A stretch of 64,000 nt of DNA, from assembly GCF_900111175.1 (NCBI RefSeq), contig NZ_FOGI01000001.1, forward strand, positions 606,194-670,193. The letters run 5' to 3'. Under the pieces are notes generated by a model. It had not been told where the DNA came from. It saw only the letters and a program-made list of their open reading frames with translations, and ran no database searches. Shown in pieces: positions 31,989 through 39,774 of this stretch. This DNA is from Actinokineospora terrae (GTDB taxonomy: Bacteria > Actinomycetota > Actinomycetes > Mycobacteriales > Pseudonocardiaceae). The position numbers were made by a program, and so were the translations under genes. Position 1 is the stretch's first letter. The number at the start of each line of letters is the position of its first letter.

Positions 31989-33176
31989 TCAATCGGGCAG
32001 GTTGGTTCGTACCAGATCGGTCAGTTCCCGCACAGCGCCAACGGTCGGCCAGTGCTCGGTGAGTTGGGTGTGCACTACGCGCATCTCGGCCCTTACCCTC
32101 GCTGAGCCGTGGGGGCCAGACGGTGGGTCTAACAGCGTGGTGAGCACCGACGCGGCTTCGTCCGGTTGACCCGCGTGTGTGTGGGAACTGGCTAATCGGG
32201 TCGCGATGACCGCGCGGTCGTGTTCGTTCGTGGTCGGTACCGCGGCGAGTGAGCGCTGGGTGTGGTCGACCGCGCTGTTCGCCAACCCGGAGTGGTCACT
32301 GCGCGCGGCCAGGTCGCGGTAACAGGTGCCTGTGGCCAGCGCTAGCACCGAAGGTGTCGCCCACGGCTCGGTGACCGGGTCCGCCGCCGCCAGCAGCGCG
32401 GCCGCCTCGTCGAGCCGCTGCTCGCACGGCAGGCGATCACCAGCCAGTGCGTGCCCGCGCGCCTCGGCCAGGCACGCCCAGGCCCGCACGCCGGGACTCG
32501 CCCCGTCGACCAGCCGGGCCCGCTCGGCCAGCGCGATCGCGCCCGCCGCGTTGCCGACCGACCAGTGCACCGAGCTCTGCCTGGCCAACAGCCTGCTCAT
32601 CAGGTCGCGGTCGTCGGCCTGCGTGGCCCAGTGCAGGCCGCACGTGTACCAGAACTGGGCGGTGGGGTAGTCCGCGCCGTCGAACCGCGCCCACCCCGCG
32701 AGTTGCGCGAACCGTGCGGCCAGGCGAGACAAGCCGGGTGCTGTTGACGCTGCCTGCCATTGCACGACCGTGCGCGTGTAGTGCTCCAGCGGCACTACCA
32801 AGTCTCGGCCGCCCAGTTGGGAGCCGACGGCGTGATATGCGCCTAAGAGAGCTTCCATCGCCTCTGGCGCTGTCGGGCTCGACGGTGTCGATGGCGCTAC
32901 CGGCTCCGTTTGTCTTGGGCCCTCTTGGCGTTCACGCTCGACCAACGGCCAGAGCACGGCCAGCTCCCCGCCGGTGTCGAGCACCCGGTCGGCCCGATCG
33001 GGCAGGTCCGGTGGTGGCCACCGGTCGCCGCTCTCGACCTTGCTCAGGTGGGAGTCCCCGTAGCCGAGCCGAGCACCGAGCTCGGTCTGGGACATCCCCC
33101 GCGCGCGCCGCCAGTGGCGCAACCGCCAGCCGAAATAGGCACGCAAAGACCCCGCGGGCTGCAGTCGCCGCGACAT
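31989..33176 (-). CDS. XRE-family regulator with TPR-like C-terminal domain
   Basis: 395 residues from the ATG at 33176, preceded by GAGGAGGACG; the open frame upstream is not protein-like. Residues ~10-75 are the HTH: LRAYFGWRLRHWRRARGMSQ, TELGARLGYGDSHLSKVESG. Residues ~110-395 are helical repeats (WATQADDRDLMSRLLARQSS, GNAAGAIALAERARLVDGA) like those of actinobacterial regulators that bind small or peptide ligands. Its 5' end faces the DUF6191-type gene. Confidence 0.85.
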   Translation of the reverse strand: MSRRLQPAGSLRAYFGWRLRHWRRARGMSQTELGARLGYGDSHLSKVESGDRWPPPDLPDRADRVLDTGGELAVLWPLVERERQEGPRQTEPVAPSTPSSPTAPEAMEALLGAYHAVGSQLGGRDLVVPLEHYTRTVVQWQAASTAPGLSRLAARFAQLAGWARFDGADYPTAQFWYTCGLHWATQADDRDLMSRLLARQSSVHWSVGNAAGAIALAERARLVDGASPGVRAWACLAEARGHALAGDRLPCEQRLDEAAALLAAADPVTEPWATPSVLALATGTCYRDLAARSDHSGLANSAVDHTQRSLAAVPTTNEHDRAVIATRLASSHTHAGQPDEAASVLTTLLDPPSGPHGSARVRAEMRVVHTQLTEHWPTVGAVRELTDLVRTNLPD

Positions 33177-33347
33177 GCCCCGTCCTCCTCGCTCCGTACG
33201 CCCGCCCGAGGGTCCGACCAGCATGGTGGGTCCGCGTGGCGCCGGACAAGGCTCGTGGGCCGCGGCGTGGGCGATGCCAATTACCGGATTTGTCGGGAAC
33301 CACCCCGGGCCCCGGGGCGTTGGGACGGCATGGGCTAGTTGTGGGCG

Positions 33348-33644
33348 ATGAGCCTCCCGGGTGTCGTCGTGCTGCTGGTCGTCCTGGCCGCCCTGGAGCG
33401 GTTCGGCCTCTGGGCGCACGAGCGGAGCCGGCTTCCCTGGCGCCGCTCCCGCACCGGCACCCCCATCTCCGCCGCCGGTTTCGACGAACTCGGCGCCGCC
33501 TTCTCCGGAGCCAAGCGCGACGAGGTGGAATACCGCAAGACCGAACTCATGCTCCGCGACGACTCGGACGACGGCGCCCCACCCCGAACCACCGTCGACC
33601 TCGACGGCTTCGGCGTCCGGGTGGTCTTACCCCCGAAGCCCTAG
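33348..33644 (+). CDS. small DUF6191-type protein with N-terminal membrane helix
   Basis: 98 residues from the ATG at 33348. MSLPGVVVLLVVLAALERFG is a membrane helix or anchor. The rest is charged, with AGFDELGAAFSGAKRDEVEY, RKTELMLRDDSDDGAPPRTT and VDLDGFGVRVVLPPKP, a pattern I associate with DUF6191. Function unknown. Its stop overlaps the stop of the convergent peptidase gene. Confidence 0.7.
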   Translation: MSLPGVVVLLVVLAALERFGLWAHERSRLPWRRSRTGTPISAAGFDELGAAFSGAKRDEVEYRKTELMLRDDSDDGAPPRTTVDLDGFGVRVVLPPKP

Positions 33645-34306
33645 GGCGCCGCGGGCTTCTCGAAATGCTGGTAGTCGATGGGCGTCGTCCAGTAGCCGCC
33701 CCAGTCCCAGCCACGCCGTTCGAAGGCGCGCACGGTGGCGTCACCTGCGTGGATCAGGCCGGGGTCGGTGCGGGTCCGGTCGACATAAGGGGCGCCGTTG
33801 GGCGGGTAGACGGTCCCGGAGCCGGAGATGTAAGGGTTGAGGACAGGGTTGATGTCGATCGCCCTGCCATAAGAGTGATTCGACCACTCCGTGCCGCCGG
33901 TGATGGGGCGGCAGTTGAACGCCGACGTGTTGTTCGCGGCCATCGACTTGTCGTCATCAGCGTCGTACTTCTCCACCGTCACCAACCGCTCTATGGGATA
34001 CCTGGCGCGGTAGAGCTCACCGAACACCTTCGCCACCTCGCTGGCGACTTCCTTGGCCACAACCAGTTCACCCAGGTGCACCCGCCCATCGAACCCGATG
34101 ACGGTAAGAGTGATCAGTCGCAACCCTTCCGGCCCCACCGGGCACCCCGGACGCCAACTCTTACCCAGCCGCTTCTCCGTCACCGGCCAGATCACCGCGA
34201 CATACGGCAGACCCGCGGTAGGGCCAACTGCGGGAGTTGCAGCTGCCTGGCCGGTGCCACTGATGGTGCTGCCCACGAGTAGGAGTGCTGCCAGCAGAAC
34301 ACGCAT
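33641..34306 (-). CDS. secreted M15-family peptidase (VanY/D-Ala-D-Ala carboxypeptidase type)
   Basis: 221 residues with signal peptide (MRVLLAALLLVGSTISG to AAA). The zinc-site motifs of M15 are present: WSNHSYGRAIDINP supplies His144 and Asp151, and DYQHFEK supplies His214. YISGSGTVYPPNGAPYVDR and HAGDATVRAFERRGWDWGG are further M15C landmarks. It likely trims peptidoglycan peptides outside the membrane. It runs convergently into the DUF6191-type gene with overlapping stops. Confidence 0.85.
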   Translation of the reverse strand: MRVLLAALLLVGSTISGTGQAAATPAVGPTAGLPYVAVIWPVTEKRLGKSWRPGCPVGPEGLRLITLTVIGFDGRVHLGELVVAKEVASEVAKVFGELYRARYPIERLVTVEKYDADDDKSMAANNTSAFNCRPITGGTEWSNHSYGRAIDINPVLNPYISGSGTVYPPNGAPYVDRTRTDPGLIHAGDATVRAFERRGWDWGGYWTTPIDYQHFEKPAAP

Positions 34307-34396
34307 CGCTTCCCACCTCCAACAACAAGTCTAGTGGGTTGCGCAATGTCCTTAGAGGATATAATTGGGTCCGATGGCCTCTTGTCCCGCACCGAA

Positions 34397-34418
34397 GGTC
34401 CCGGTCACCGAAGGACCT
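34397..34418 (+). promoter_or_regulatory. 22-bp inverted repeat upstream of the USP gene
   Basis: GGTCCCG-8 nt-AGGACCT, 73 bases before the USP start. The same arrangement (GGTCCCG-8 nt-GGGACCT) lies 69 bases before the Acg-like gene at 36449-36470. Equal spacing and position point to one shared regulator. Confidence 0.6.
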
Positions 34419-34491
34419 CAGGTGGCGGCGCTGTGCTGCCCCCGTCCATAGCGTGGGTGCCGTAGTCCACCGTGAACAGGAGATGCCGACC

Positions 34492-35355
34492 ATGAGCACC
34501 CCCCTTCCCGTGCTGGCCGCGGTCGACGGCTCCCAGTCCGCCCTGGCCGCGTTGCGGTGGGCCGCTGGGGAGGCCGCACGTCGTGGGACGTCGTTGAGAG
34601 TGGTCTCGGTGTATCCGTGGCCGCTGGCAGGCTATCCCGAGGCGCTCGTCGTCCAGCACGATCTCCGCGATGGACTGCGCGCGCAGGCGGTGGCGAATCT
34701 CGACGAGGCCGCCGCGGTCGCCGCGGAGGTCGCGCCGGGGGTCGAGGTGCGGGTGAGCGCGCTGGAGGGGGACGTTGTCGGGTGTTTGCGGGTGGCGAGC
34801 GAGGACGCCGCCGTTCTGGTGTTGGGGTCGCGGGGGCTCGGTGGGTTCTCCGGGCTACTCCTGGGGTCGACCGCGGTCGCGTTAGTGGCGCATGGGCATT
34901 GCCCTACCGTCGTCGTGCGAGGTGAGGACAACGGGCCGCACGGGCGGATCCTGGTAGGGATCGACGGTGGGTATACCGACGACGCCGCGTTGGGGTTTGC
35001 CTACGGGCGCGCGGGCACAACGGGCGAGACGGTGGTCGTAGTGCACACGTGGGGGAGCGGGATCGCGGACGCTGTCGGGTTCGCTGCTCTTGACTGGACG
35101 CTGGTGGCCGAGGCCGCCGATGCCCTGGTCGCCGAGCGGTTGGCGCCGTGGCGGGCCAAGTTTGCCGAGGTCGAGGTCGAGGCGGTGGTGGTTCGGGATC
35201 GGCCTGCTCGCGCGCTGCTGGACCGTTCCGCCGAGGCTGATCTGGTCGTGGTCGGGTCGCGGGGGCGAGGTGGGTTCGCGGGGCTGGTGCTCGGGTCGAC
35301 GAGTCAGGTGTTGGTGAGGCACTCAGCCTGCCCGGTGGCCGTTGTTCGTGTCTAA
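34492..35355 (+). CDS. universal stress protein, tandem USP domains
   Basis: 287 residues. I choose the ATG at 34492 because GGAG sits 9 bases upstream; the ATG at 34483 touches it. Two USP domains: VLAAVDGSQSALAALRWAAG through GSRGLGGFSGLLLGST, and ILVGIDGGYTDDAALGFAYG through GSRGRGGFAGLVLGST. Both keep the G-2x-G-9x-G-S/T ATP-binding motif. In mycobacteria such proteins belong to the hypoxia/dormancy (DosR) regulon together with Acg-like nitroreductase homologues, and here an Acg-like gene is the convergent neighbour. Confidence 0.92.
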   Translation: MSTPLPVLAAVDGSQSALAALRWAAGEAARRGTSLRVVSVYPWPLAGYPEALVVQHDLRDGLRAQAVANLDEAAAVAAEVAPGVEVRVSALEGDVVGCLRVASEDAAVLVLGSRGLGGFSGLLLGSTAVALVAHGHCPTVVVRGEDNGPHGRILVGIDGGYTDDAALGFAYGRAGTTGETVVVVHTWGSGIADAVGFAALDWTLVAEAADALVAERLAPWRAKFAEVEVEAVVVRDRPARALLDRSAEADLVVVGSRGRGGFAGLVLGSTSQVLVRHSACPVAVVRV

Positions 35356-35376
35356 GAGGTCTTAGCGGGTGATGCG

Positions 35377-35410
35377 GTGTGCCCGGCCGGGATGACCTGG
35401 CCGGGCACAC
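35377..35410. terminator. bidirectional terminator between USP and Acg-like genes
   Basis: GTGTGCCCGGCC (35377-35388) and GGCCGGGCACAC (35399-35410) form a perfect 12-bp stem with a 10-base loop, between the two convergent stops. Confidence 0.8.
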
Positions 35411-35416
35411 TTGCGT

Positions 35417-36379
35417 CTACCAGTCGACGACGTCCGATAGGGGGCGGCGTGGGGTTCTGGGGACTGGGGTGTTGCCTGGGGTAGGGAGGCCGACGCGCAG
35501 GATTAGGTGGGGGGCTTGTTTGCCGCCGAGGATTTGGCGTTGGAGTAGGCCGCGGGTGTGGCGTACTTCGATCGGTTGGCTTACCGGGCACGACACAAGT
35601 CGCAGCGAGGTTGCGGTAAGAGTCACCGCTGACGTTGCCTCGCCGGTTTGGAGCCAGGACAGTCGGTCGTCACATGGGGTTCCCAGCACTAGAAGCGTTC
35701 CAGCACCACCGCTGGGCGACGTCTGCGCCAGCCGGGGGACGGTGAAGCGTCGCGTGATGAGGTCGCCGAAACGCGTCTCGGTAGGACTGTTCGCGGCTGG
35801 AACACCGTCAGGAGAGGCGAATCGGCCAGTCCACAGCGCCAACTCGCTCAGGTAGGCGCTATCGGCCAGTTGCGTCGCGTTGGCTTCCGCGACGTAAGCC
35901 GCAAGGTCTGACGGCCGTAATGCTTTCACGCTGACGCTCCCCGCCGCCTCCGCCAACTGCGCAAGGTAGGGCTCACTGACTTCCTGCGGCGCATACGCTC
36001 GACGGTCACTACGACGCTGAGTGATCGCCGCGGCCAGTACTAGGTCAGCCTGACCAGGCACAGTCGGCACTACCTCGACCGCCGCCAAGTGCTCAGAGGC
36101 ACCGGGACTGGGCAGCCGGTGGACCCGCGCGGACCACCCGAATCCCGCCAGCGCCACGACCAGGTGGTGCAACGCGGCGCCGCAGCTGATGACCAGGTCA
36201 CGGCCATCGGGGTCGGTGGCGGGCAACCGGCGCTCGGGGTCGGCGAACAGGTGGATCGACGAGCGCCCGATCCGCCACCGCCACGGCTGCGTGTTGTGCA
36301 CCGACGGCGCGCAGCACGCCAGCCGCACCGCCGTCAGCACCGTGTCCCGGTCCGGGAAACCCGTCCGCCCAGCTGTCAT
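35417..36379 (-). CDS. Acg-family FMN-binding nitroreductase-like protein
   Basis: 320 residues of the nitroreductase superfamily, Acg branch (M. tuberculosis Rv2032 type). Start region RLACCAPSVHNTQPWRWRIG, LVISCGAALHHLVVALAGFG, TQRRSDRRAYAPQEVSE and GGAGTLLVLGT, LQTGEATSAVTLTATSLRLV are characteristic blocks. Acg proteins bind FMN but lack classic nitroreductase activity and are thought to sequester flavin in dormancy. It shares a 22-bp operator with the convergent USP gene. Codons near the 3' end are less GC-biased than in neighbours. Confidence 0.85.
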   Translation of the reverse strand: MTAGRTGFPDRDTVLTAVRLACCAPSVHNTQPWRWRIGRSSIHLFADPERRLPATDPDGRDLVISCGAALHHLVVALAGFGWSARVHRLPSPGASEHLAAVEVVPTVPGQADLVLAAAITQRRSDRRAYAPQEVSEPYLAQLAEAAGSVSVKALRPSDLAAYVAEANATQLADSAYLSELALWTGRFASPDGVPAANSPTETRFGDLITRRFTVPRLAQTSPSGGAGTLLVLGTPCDDRLSWLQTGEATSAVTLTATSLRLVSCPVSQPIEVRHTRGLLQRQILGGKQAPHLILRVGLPTPGNTPVPRTPRRPLSDVVDW

Positions 36380-36448
36380 CGCGTCCCGTCCTCACCGTCG
36401 GCAGGACTCCAGCCTTCGGCACGGCGGGGTGCCCGCCCCAGAGCGGGA

Positions 36449-36470
36449 GGTCCCGACCCGGGAGGGACCT
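36449..36470 (-). promoter_or_regulatory. 22-bp inverted repeat upstream of the Acg-like gene
   Basis: GGTCCCG-8 nt-GGGACCT, the counterpart of the site at 34397-34418, with the same arm length and spacer and nearly the same distance to the start codon. Confidence 0.6.
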
Positions 36471-36500
36471 ACGGATGCCGCGATTCGGTGGATCGGCAGG

Positions 36501-37136
36501 TCAGAGCGGGTTTCCGTTCCATTTCCACGCGGTGAGCCTCGGCCGTCCCGGCAGCTCGATCCGGCCGGTGCACCACTGCAGCGCCCGCCACCCGCCCACC
36601 TCGTCCGGCGCGTAGCGGAACAGCCGCGCCAGCACCCGGTCGCATAGGTCGTCCGGCGGGTTCCAGGCCAGCCCCAGGCCCTCGGCGATGTCGGAGCCGT
36701 GCACGATCGTCTCCACGACCCCCATCCCGGCGAACCCCTCGGCGTCCGACTCGCCGTAGGTGTGGTGCGCCAACGCGGTCGGGTTCGCGGTCGTGGTGAT
36801 CGAGGACAAGAGGGTCCCGCACGCCTCTAGGACCTGCATCAACCCATCGGTGCCCGCGGCTCGTTCGGCGAAGATGATGTTGGCAGGGCCACCTTCGCGC
36901 CTCGGCGCCCAGTCGAAGGCGACCGCGGTCGTCGGAGGAACCCGCGTGGCCAGCTGGCCCGCGTAGTAGAAGAGGCAGTCCGCGATGTGCTCGACGGTCT
37001 CCCAGCACGTCCACTCCAAGGACCCGGCCTGGTTGTCCCACTGCTCAGCGGGCACCTTGCCGAAGACCGAGATAGCGAACCGAACAGCGTCATCGACGTC
37101 GGCGGGCGTAAGAGGCCCAGGGTGTGTGTTAAGCAT
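36501..37136 (-). CDS. DinB-fold mycothiol-dependent (maleylpyruvate-isomerase-like) protein
   Basis: 211 residues. SLEWTCWETVEHIADCLFYY near residue 40 is the metal-binding first helix region, and VVETIVHGSDIAEGLGLAWN supplies the second His of the DinB/MPI_N fold. Actinobacteria use mycothiol as the thiol for such enzymes. The substrate is unknown; most family members are orphan transferases or detoxification enzymes. Confidence 0.78.
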   Translation of the reverse strand: MLNTHPGPLTPADVDDAVRFAISVFGKVPAEQWDNQAGSLEWTCWETVEHIADCLFYYAGQLATRVPPTTAVAFDWAPRREGGPANIIFAERAAGTDGLMQVLEACGTLLSSITTTANPTALAHHTYGESDAEGFAGMGVVETIVHGSDIAEGLGLAWNPPDDLCDRVLARLFRYAPDEVGGWRALQWCTGRIELPGRPRLTAWKWNGNPL

Positions 37137-37255
37137 CGCCGCAGACTAACCACGGTCACGCGCTGGAGTCGTCCGATTTTGACGTGCCGGCAACTGGGAT
37201 CGTGAATCAGCGCGATCCGGACAACCCGGGTGGCGCCGCGTTCCGTCCAGAGGAC

Positions 37256-38041
37256 ATGCGCACACGACTGCTGACACCGACGCTGGTCGCCCTGCTCGCC
37301 CTCGCGGGATGCGCCCAGGGCGGGACGACCCCGGCCGACCAGGCGCCCCCGCCCGCCGACGGGCCGACCCCCGCGGGCAAGACGTTCACCGCGAACTCCG
37401 CGACGGACAAGGGCACCCCGCACGCGCTGGTCCCCGGTTCCACCGTGAGTCTCTCCTTCGAGGACAACCGGCTGACCGCGACCGCGGGCTGTAACTCCAT
37501 CGGGGGAACGGTGTCCTTCTCCGGTGGCACACTGCAACCGGGCGAGCTGAGCATCACCGAGATGGCCTGCGACGCCCCGCTGCACGACCAGGACAAGTGG
37601 CTGGCCGCCTTCCTGCAGGCCAAGCCCACCTGGCGCCTCGACGGCGACAAGCTGACCCTCAGGTCGGCGGAGACGGAGCTGGCGTTGGCAGTGCCCAAGA
37701 AGGCCGACCTCGCAGGCCCCAAGTGGACCGTCGAGTCCCTCCTGGCCGCGGAGACCGCCACCTCGACCCCCAACACCTCGACGGCGTCGCTCACCTTCAC
37801 CGCCAACACCGTCGCCATCGAGACCGGCTGCAACTCGGGCACCGCCAACTACACGGTCCAGGGCAACACCCTCAAGTTCGACCCCCCGCTCCTGACCAAG
37901 ATGGCCTGCGCCGACGGCTCCTCCGAGGTCGAGAACGCCATCATCGCCGCCCTCGGCCCAGCCACCACCTACACCATCGAAGCCCAATCCCTCACCCTCA
38001 CCAACGGCGACAAGGGTCTGGTCCTGCGCGCCTCCAGCTAG
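37256..38041 (+). CDS. META-domain lipoprotein, two tandem repeats
   Basis: 261 residues from the ATG at 37256 (MRTRLLTPTLVALLALAGCA); the lipobox LAGC marks lipid attachment. The upstream in-frame ATG would put 24 residues before the signal. Two META/HslJ-like domains: TATAGCNSIGGTVSF...ITEMACD and ETGCNSGTANYTV...LTKMACAD. These fold into small beta domains outside the membrane; HslJ members are tied to heat or antibiotic stress. Exact function unknown. Confidence 0.85.
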   Translation: MRTRLLTPTLVALLALAGCAQGGTTPADQAPPPADGPTPAGKTFTANSATDKGTPHALVPGSTVSLSFEDNRLTATAGCNSIGGTVSFSGGTLQPGELSITEMACDAPLHDQDKWLAAFLQAKPTWRLDGDKLTLRSAETELALAVPKKADLAGPKWTVESLLAAETATSTPNTSTASLTFTANTVAIETGCNSGTANYTVQGNTLKFDPPLLTKMACADGSSEVENAIIAALGPATTYTIEAQSLTLTNGDKGLVLRASS

Positions 38042-38055
38042 CCCGTGACCCGCTC

Positions 38056-38096
38056 GGCGACGCGCACCGGACGTCTCGCGTCCGGTGCGCGTCGCC
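38056..38096. terminator. 18-bp perfect stem hairpin
   Basis: 38056-38073 pairs perfectly with 38079-38096 around a 5-base TCTCG loop, 15 bases after the META-lipoprotein stop. Very stable, no T-run, as is usual for actinomycete terminators. Confidence 0.85.
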
Positions 38097-38177
38097 GTCC
38101 TCCGGCCGGTTCCCGCGGCTCTCCCGGCGCCGTACGGTCGAGGCGGAACTGATCATCGAGTGACGGGAGCGGCGGCG

Positions 38178-38441
38178 ATGGCACAGCGGTGGGAAGCGGA
38201 TCGCGAGGCGGGGTTCGGCAGGCGGTTGGGCAAGACGGCGGCGGAGCTCGGGCTGTCGGACAACAACCCGTCCTGCCCGGAGGTCTGGGAGCTGGACAAC
38301 GGTGACGTGGTGGTCATCGGCCGGGATCTGACCGAGCACTACGCGGCGCGGCTGCCCGAGGGCGTCAGCGTCGGGTCCGACGAGCGGTTGGTCGTCATCC
38401 CGCGGGCCACCATCCTGGCCGCGAAGGACGACCTGGTCTGA
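38178..38441 (+). CDS. small hypothetical protein, 87 residues
   Basis: ATG at 38178 behind GGGAGC. The sequence AELGLSDNNPSCPEVWELDN and GDVVVIGRDLTEHYAARLPE, VSVGSDERLVVIPRATILAA is soluble and acidic. Codon use is normal, and hairpins flank it on both sides, making it a separate transcription unit. I do not recognise a named family. Confidence 0.7.
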   Translation: MAQRWEADREAGFGRRLGKTAAELGLSDNNPSCPEVWELDNGDVVVIGRDLTEHYAARLPEGVSVGSDERLVVIPRATILAAKDDLV

Positions 38442-38449
38442 CCTCGGCA

Positions 38450-38480
38450 GGGCCACCGGGCCGCGCGGGCCCGGTGGCCC
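38450..38480. terminator. hairpin after the 87-residue gene
   Basis: GGGCCACCGGGCC (38450-38462) and GGCCCGGTGGCCC (38468-38480), 13-bp perfect stem, 5-base loop, directly after the stop. Confidence 0.8.
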
Positions 38481-38595
38481 AACAGACCTAGGTGGACGGT
38501 GGGTGAGGTCACAGGGTTAGGGGTGGGGCGGCGGGAGTGGGCGGCCGATTCCCGGTGTTGGCACCAAGGGGTGCGGGCGCTGGGAATGGAGACCG

Positions 38596-39774
38596 ATGAC
38601 GGCCACGGTGGTGCGGGCGCGGCCGGTGGGGGCGTTGTGGTTGCCGTTGTTGTCGGCGCCGGTGGCCATGGCGAACAACTCGCCGGGGTTGGTGTTGGGG
38701 GTGATGGGGGAGGACCTGGGGACCTCGGGCGCGACGACCGCTTGGGTGGTGACGGCGTTCGGGTTGGGGCTGGCGGTGGGGACGCCGTTGGCTGGGCACC
38801 TGATCCGGGGGCGGGGGGCGCGGGTGGCGCTGCTGGTCAGCGCGGCTTTCGTGCTGGCGGGGACGATCTTGCTGGTGGCCGCGCCGTCGTTCGGGGTGGT
38901 GGTGGCGGGGCGGGCGGTGCAGGCGTTCGGGGGCAGCGGGATGATGGTCGTCGCCATCAACGCGGCGGGGACGGCCGGGCGGGCGGGGTTGGTGACGGCC
39001 GGGGCGGGCGTCGGGGGCGCGCTCGGGCCGATCGTCGGGCTGGCGGTGACCTCCGCGACGTCGTGGCACGTCGCGTTGGGGCTGGGCGCGGTCACGCTGC
39101 TGACGGTCCCGGCGTTGGCGTCGAGGCTGCCGGACGCGGCGCCGGGGGCCACGCGGTTCGACGTGACCGGGGCAGGGTTGTTCATCGCTCTCGTGCTGGC
39201 TCTAGTGCTAAGCACGAGGTTCTCCGTCGCGGCCGTGGTCGCCATAGCCGCCGTTGTGCCGCTGGTGCTGTGGGTCCGGGCTCGCCCAGAGGGATTCGTC
39301 CCCATCGCCCTAGTGCGTTCTAGGCCCTACCTGCTGGCGTGCGGACTCATCCTCGCACTCGCTACCGGCTACTTCTTCCTGCTCTACCGCGTCCCCGCGC
39401 TGCTGCGTGTGGCGGGCTGGGACTCCGGCCACATCGGACTCGCCCAGCTGGTGCTCCTGCTCGCCGGGTCGTTCCTGTCGTTGGTCTTCGCGTCCAACTC
39501 GGACCGCTTCGGGCGGCAGCGCGTCGTCGTGGGCATGGTCGTGCTGGCCGCCGCCGCGCAGGTGCTGGGGCTCCTGGTCGGCGCCGACCCGCTGCTGCCC
39601 GTGCTCGGCCTCGGCGTCGCCGTGCTGGCCATGGTGTCCGCCCAGGCCGTCCTGATGATCACCGGCACCGAGCGGCTCAGCGCGGCCCACCGCCCGGTCG
39701 CGGTGGGCCTCTACTCGCTGTTCTTCCAGCTCGGCGGCGCTTTCGGGCCGATGTTCGCCGCGCTGCTCAGCTAG
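38596..39774 (+). CDS. MFS transporter (12-TM type)
   Basis: 392 residues, about 12 hydrophobic segments. WLPLLSAPVAMANNSPGLVL, GLAVGTPLAGHLIRGRGARV (motif A-like loop), AVQAFGGSGMMVVAINAAGT and VTAGAGVGGALGPIVGLAVT (motif C, export type) are visible. The substrate is unknown. Its 3' end overlaps the convergent M20 peptidase stop by 8 bases. Confidence 0.82.
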   Translation: MTATVVRARPVGALWLPLLSAPVAMANNSPGLVLGVMGEDLGTSGATTAWVVTAFGLGLAVGTPLAGHLIRGRGARVALLVSAAFVLAGTILLVAAPSFGVVVAGRAVQAFGGSGMMVVAINAAGTAGRAGLVTAGAGVGGALGPIVGLAVTSATSWHVALGLGAVTLLTVPALASRLPDAAPGATRFDVTGAGLFIALVLALVLSTRFSVAAVVAIAAVVPLVLWVRARPEGFVPIALVRSRPYLLACGLILALATGYFFLLYRVPALLRVAGWDSGHIGLAQLVLLLAGSFLSLVFASNSDRFGRQRVVVGMVVLAAAAQVLGLLVGADPLLPVLGLGVAVLAMVSAQAVLMITGTERLSAAHRPVAVGLYSLFFQLGGAFGPMFAALLS

